Positions 61,613 to 64,000 of a stretch of 64,000 bases of DNA are shown here, one piece after another (position 1 is the first letter of the stretch; the number at the start of each line of letters is the position of its first letter). A program made the position numbers and the translations under genes. The notes beneath the pieces are model-generated. The model was not told the DNA's origin. It searched no databases and worked only from the letters and a program-made list of their open reading frames with translations. This DNA is from JAXLWB01 sp046328715. GTDB lineage: Bacteria; Chloroflexota; Anaerolineae; Caldilineales; Caldilineaceae. The stretch lies in NCBI GenBank assembly GCA_046328715.1, contig JAXLWB010000055.1:1-64000 (forward strand), read 5' to 3'.

Positions 61613-62491
61613 GTGTTTTTACGAGTGGCGATACGCGTCAATGGCGTGTTGACCTACCTCCACACCGACCACCTCGGTTCGACGGTATTGGAAACCAATG
61701 CCAGCGGTGCTATCATCAACGATGAAAAGTATCGAGCCTTTGGCAAGCAGAGAGATACAGGCATCGTGGGTACGGATTATCAGTTCACCGGGCAGAAGCA
61801 GGATGCGAGTGGGTTGCAGTATTTCAACAGTCGCTTCTTTGACCCGCTGACGGGCATGTTCGTGAGTCCGGATACGATGGTGCCGGATGCGGGGAATGTG
61901 TTCGATTACAACCGATTCATGTATGCTCGTGGCAATGCTATGAAGTATACTGATCCGAGTGGGCACTGTGTCACGACAGCGTTGGGAGTTGCTGCCAATG
62001 TAGGTACTGGTGGAGCCGCAGCAGTACTTACCGGTGTGGAGATTGGCATCGATGCTGCATGTTGGGCTGCAGTAACAGAGGCTGTCTATTTGGTCAGCAA
62101 CATGGTCATGATGTGGGGTGCTGAAGCACCAGCAATTGATGACCGTGTTGCATATATGGCAGATCAGGTAAGCAATAATGGTTCAGCAGACGGCGGTAAT
62201 TCTGGGAATCTGGACCCAAATGACTTCGACAAAATTGGTAAGGCTTTTAGGGATAAGTTTGGTAGTATTCAGGGTGCTGATAGTGTCTTATCTGAACTAG
62301 ATAAAGGTGGCCAACTTGCCAAAGGAGCATCATGGCAAGCACGTCATGCCCTTCAGTTTTTGGATCCAAATAATGTTATTGGGTTTGAGCAATCCGGTAC
62401 TAAGGGAATTGTAGATATTATGATGAAACAAGGCGATCAGCTTGCTTTTATTGAGGCTAAACATGTCAATGGTATGCAATTAGTGAAATGA
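61613..62491 (+). CDS. Truncated RHS core with PD-(D/E)xK-like tip (toxin 2)
   Basis: 292 residues, opening mid-core (RVAIRVNGVLTYLHTDHLGS) behind only a TTG. The core is intact to MYARGNAMKYTDPSGHCVTT, followed by an Ala-rich/hydrophobic pretoxin stretch (TALGVAANVGTGGAAAVLTG) and a tip with DKIGKAFRDKFGSIQGADSV, ASWQARHALQFLDPNNVIGF and GIVDIMM...LAFIEAKHVNG. The Asp plus Glu-x-Lys pair is the active-site signature of restriction-endonuclease-like nucleases. The frame stops at 62491, but the next 55 codons in another frame look like the missing end. Toxicity and DNA or RNA target are inferred. Confidence 0.75.
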   Translation: MFLRVAIRVNGVLTYLHTDHLGSTVLETNASGAIINDEKYRAFGKQRDTGIVGTDYQFTGQKQDASGLQYFNSRFFDPLTGMFVSPDTMVPDAGNVFDYNRFMYARGNAMKYTDPSGHCVTTALGVAANVGTGGAAAVLTGVEIGIDAACWAAVTEAVYLVSNMVMMWGAEAPAIDDRVAYMADQVSNNGSADGGNSGNLDPNDFDKIGKAFRDKFGSIQGADSVLSELDKGGQLAKGASWQARHALQFLDPNNVIGFEQSGTKGIVDIMMKQGDQLAFIEAKHVNGMQLVK

Positions 62492-62655
62492 CTCAAGGAG
62501 CAAAAGCAGCTTCCTGGGTTCAACAAATTTTGGGACATGCCGATGGACAGAATGTTATTTCCACAGTTGTAATTGAGTCTATTGGTAGTGCGCCGCCTTG
62601 GTTTTTGAGTTTACTTGAGGAAGCCGGAATTAAAGTTGAGGAATATAGTCAATGA
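62488..62655 (+). CDS. Short frame continuing toxin 2, probably its frameshifted end
   Basis: 55 codons (MTQGAKAASWVQQILGHADG, then NVISTVVIESIGSAPPWFLS and LLEEAGIKVEEYSQ) starting in an ATGA overlap with the toxin stop. The helix and strand order (helix, VVIES strand, LLEEAGIKV helix-strand) is what follows the ExK strand in this nuclease fold. Either one base was lost or gained in the run GTGAAATGA, or the overlap makes a coupled second chain. Ends in another ATGA overlap with the immunity gene. Confidence 0.5.
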   Translation: MTQGAKAASWVQQILGHADGQNVISTVVIESIGSAPPWFLSLLEEAGIKVEEYSQ

Positions 62656-63317
62656 TGTACATGGATTTAGAAATCGATCCACTCGATCAAGAACAAGATT
62701 TATGGTGGATTTTCTATCTAGGAGATAGCTTGTCATGGCAAAACATTAAAAAGCTATTCTCTGCATTTGAAATAGCTGGGCTAGTAACAGTCGGTCAACA
62801 CGTTGACTTAGTTGACCTATCCGAGACTTTTCAGATGATATTTAAAGACACTCAATATAACATGTGCATTGAGTGTCTTCGCACAGAGGATTCATCTTGC
62901 TTCTATTTAGGTGCAAATACTTTTAATGTTTTGCCAGCCGATTCCGTTGAAGTAAGGCTAGCGGCGGATCGGTTTTTGGAATATGGAAAACTTTGTTATC
63001 ACATCTTTAATCCCGTCTATGCGTTGGCACAAAACCTGAATGTATATCTAGCTACTGATGATGTTCTTAGTAGTCAATTAACTCACATTTTTTGGTCGCA
63101 AATTTTTGGTCCAAATTTCGTAAACACTTTTGGACGAGAGATTCTTGTTAATGCACCTGGATGGCGTAATGAGAATTTGGGAGATGGAGGACTTTTATAT
63201 GTATTAGCATCTTCTCCATATTGCTATAAGGGTAACAGTCAATATTGGCAAGATGCAAGAGATTACTTCACGAAATTGGGACGACCTGACATTTTGTGGA
63301 GTGATAAACCGAGTTGA
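62652..63317 (+). CDS. Probable immunity protein for toxin 2
   Basis: 221 residues; ATG overlaps the preceding stop by 4 nt. Acidic and aromatic overall (MDLEIDPLDQEQDLWWIFYL), with no membrane segment, as expected for a cytoplasmic inhibitor of a nuclease. A central region with Asp/Glu/Cys (YNMCIECLRTEDSSCFYLGA) and a C-terminal SQYWQDARDYFTKLGRPDIL are noticeable. No family recognised. Base composition is AT-richer than the surrounding genes, fitting exchange of toxin/immunity cassettes. Role inferred from position. Confidence 0.65.
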   Translation: MMYMDLEIDPLDQEQDLWWIFYLGDSLSWQNIKKLFSAFEIAGLVTVGQHVDLVDLSETFQMIFKDTQYNMCIECLRTEDSSCFYLGANTFNVLPADSVEVRLAADRFLEYGKLCYHIFNPVYALAQNLNVYLATDDVLSSQLTHIFWSQIFGPNFVNTFGREILVNAPGWRNENLGDGGLLYVLASSPYCYKGNSQYWQDARDYFTKLGRPDILWSDKPS

Positions 63318-63365
63318 ATTTCTGATAGAATGCCGTATTAATTATTTATAATATTGACTTTATGC

Positions 63366-63395
63366 AAAAGGTGACAATACATTCTGTCACCTTTT
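63366..63395 (+). terminator. Terminator after toxin/immunity pair 2
   Basis: AAAAGGTGACA (63366-63376), loop, TGTCACCTTTT (63385-63395), then CTTCTTTGTTTTT: a perfect 11-bp stem with T-rich sequence after it. Confidence 0.75.
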
Positions 63396-63462
63396 CTTCT
63401 TTGTTTTTAAAGCCAACTGTAATTGAGGCAAGAAATTACTATCACAACTGGAACTATTACCC

Positions 63463-64000
63463 TTCGATAACTACGACGTCAGCGGCCCGACTGTCACCAA
63501 ATATTATGCCTTCAACGGGCAACAAGTCGCCATGAAGGTGGGCAGCACCTTGACCTACCTGCATGGCGACCACTTGGGTTCCACTGTCATGGAGACCAAC
63601 AACCTCGGCGCCACGACGACCGACGAAAAGTACTTCGCCTACGGAAAACAACGCGACAGCGGCAAAGTGGGCACAGACAACCGCTTCACAGGGCAGAAGG
63701 AGGATGCGTCGGGTCTGCAATATTTTCACGCCCGATTCTATGACCCCGTGGTTGGCATGTTCGTCAGCCCGGATACGATGGTGCCGCAGCCGGGGTTGGC
63801 GAGTGATTACAATCGGTACGCGTTTGTCCGAGGACGAAGCATGAATGCAGTTGATCCAAGTGGACATTTTAGCAAAGAACAACTTGGAGAATTAGGGATT
63901 GCGCAAGACCAAGTATCAAAAGAAATGTGGGAAATGCTGTTGTTACTTGAACCTGATGATTTAGTCTATGATGCCTACGGTGGTATTGTTGGCCAAGTTG
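63463..64000 (+). CDS. Third truncated RHS core, open to the right edge
   Basis: Frame from about 63463 (FDNYDVSGPTVTKYYAFNGQ) through YLHGDHLGSTVMETNN, DEKYFAYGKQRDSGKVGTDN, GLQYFHARFYDPVVGMFVSP, DYNRYAFVRGRSMNAVDPSG to a new tip (FSKEQLGELGIAQDQVSKEM) at the window end. It is homologous to the cores at 60007 and 61622 but again lacks any start; the matching upstream word TATTACCCTTCG is out of frame by one base. The tip differs from the other two, so it should belong to a third toxin with its own immunity gene to the right. Confidence 0.75.

Overview
The window looks like a moderate-GC chromosome segment from a Chloroflexota (Anaerolineae/Caldilineae-like) bacterium. This rests on four things: the style of the secreted proteins (Thr/Pro-rich linkers, DUF11 and P-domain modules, and four proteins ending in the same (Y/F)LPL-x-x-R tail), a SARP-NB-ARC-TPR regulator, long PAS-rich kinases, and gene-sparse spacers full of palindromes. 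The assignment is an inference; no rRNA or tRNA gene is present to settle it.

Layout. 1-2.1 kb: ends of an oligopeptide ABC importer operon (two ATPases). 2.1-5.5 kb: a trans-aconitate methyltransferase-like gene next to aconitase. 6.2-12.8 kb: a large secreted coiled-coil protein and a 1050-residue regulator. 13-20 kb: LysE exporter, a broken FG-GAP protein, MFS transporter, alpha/beta hydrolase, two acetyltransferases, a membrane-anchored CHAT protease-like protein and a CAP-domain protein. 20.5-31.7 kb: a signalling island with an OmpR-type regulator, two tandem paralogous kinase/Rcp1-type receiver pairs and a REC-PAS-kinase-REC hybrid. 32-36 kb: acetyltransferase, APH-like kinase, a cluster of three large palindromic elements and a collapsed acetyltransferase gene. 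36-40 kb: both subunits of aconitase X, a PIG-L deacetylase and an epimerase. 40-51 kb: three big exported proteins, a P450 and a LysM remnant. 51-59 kb: a molybdopterin-binding protein with CoxG, a peroxiredoxin with an in-frame UGA at its catalytic position (probable selenoprotein), a metallo-beta-lactamase-fold hydrolase, cardiolipin synthase and small envelope proteins. 59.3-64 kb: a 125-bp tandem repeat tract, then three truncated RHS cores. Two of these end in different nuclease-like toxin tips, each followed by a probable immunity gene and a terminator.

How the genes fit together. The strongest functional units are the two kinase/receiver operons, whose genes overlap by the same 8 nt; the aconitase X pair, overlapping by 20 nt; and the RHS-tip/immunity cassettes. 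The rest reads as mostly single-gene housekeeping and envelope functions. These are separated by spacers that carry at least six families of inverted-repeat elements, several present in two copies.

The observations most worth checking are the candidate selenocysteine peroxiredoxin at 53835-54290 with a hairpin fitting the bacterial SECIS rules, the orphan polymorphic-toxin array at the right edge, and the shared C-terminal tail on exported proteins.
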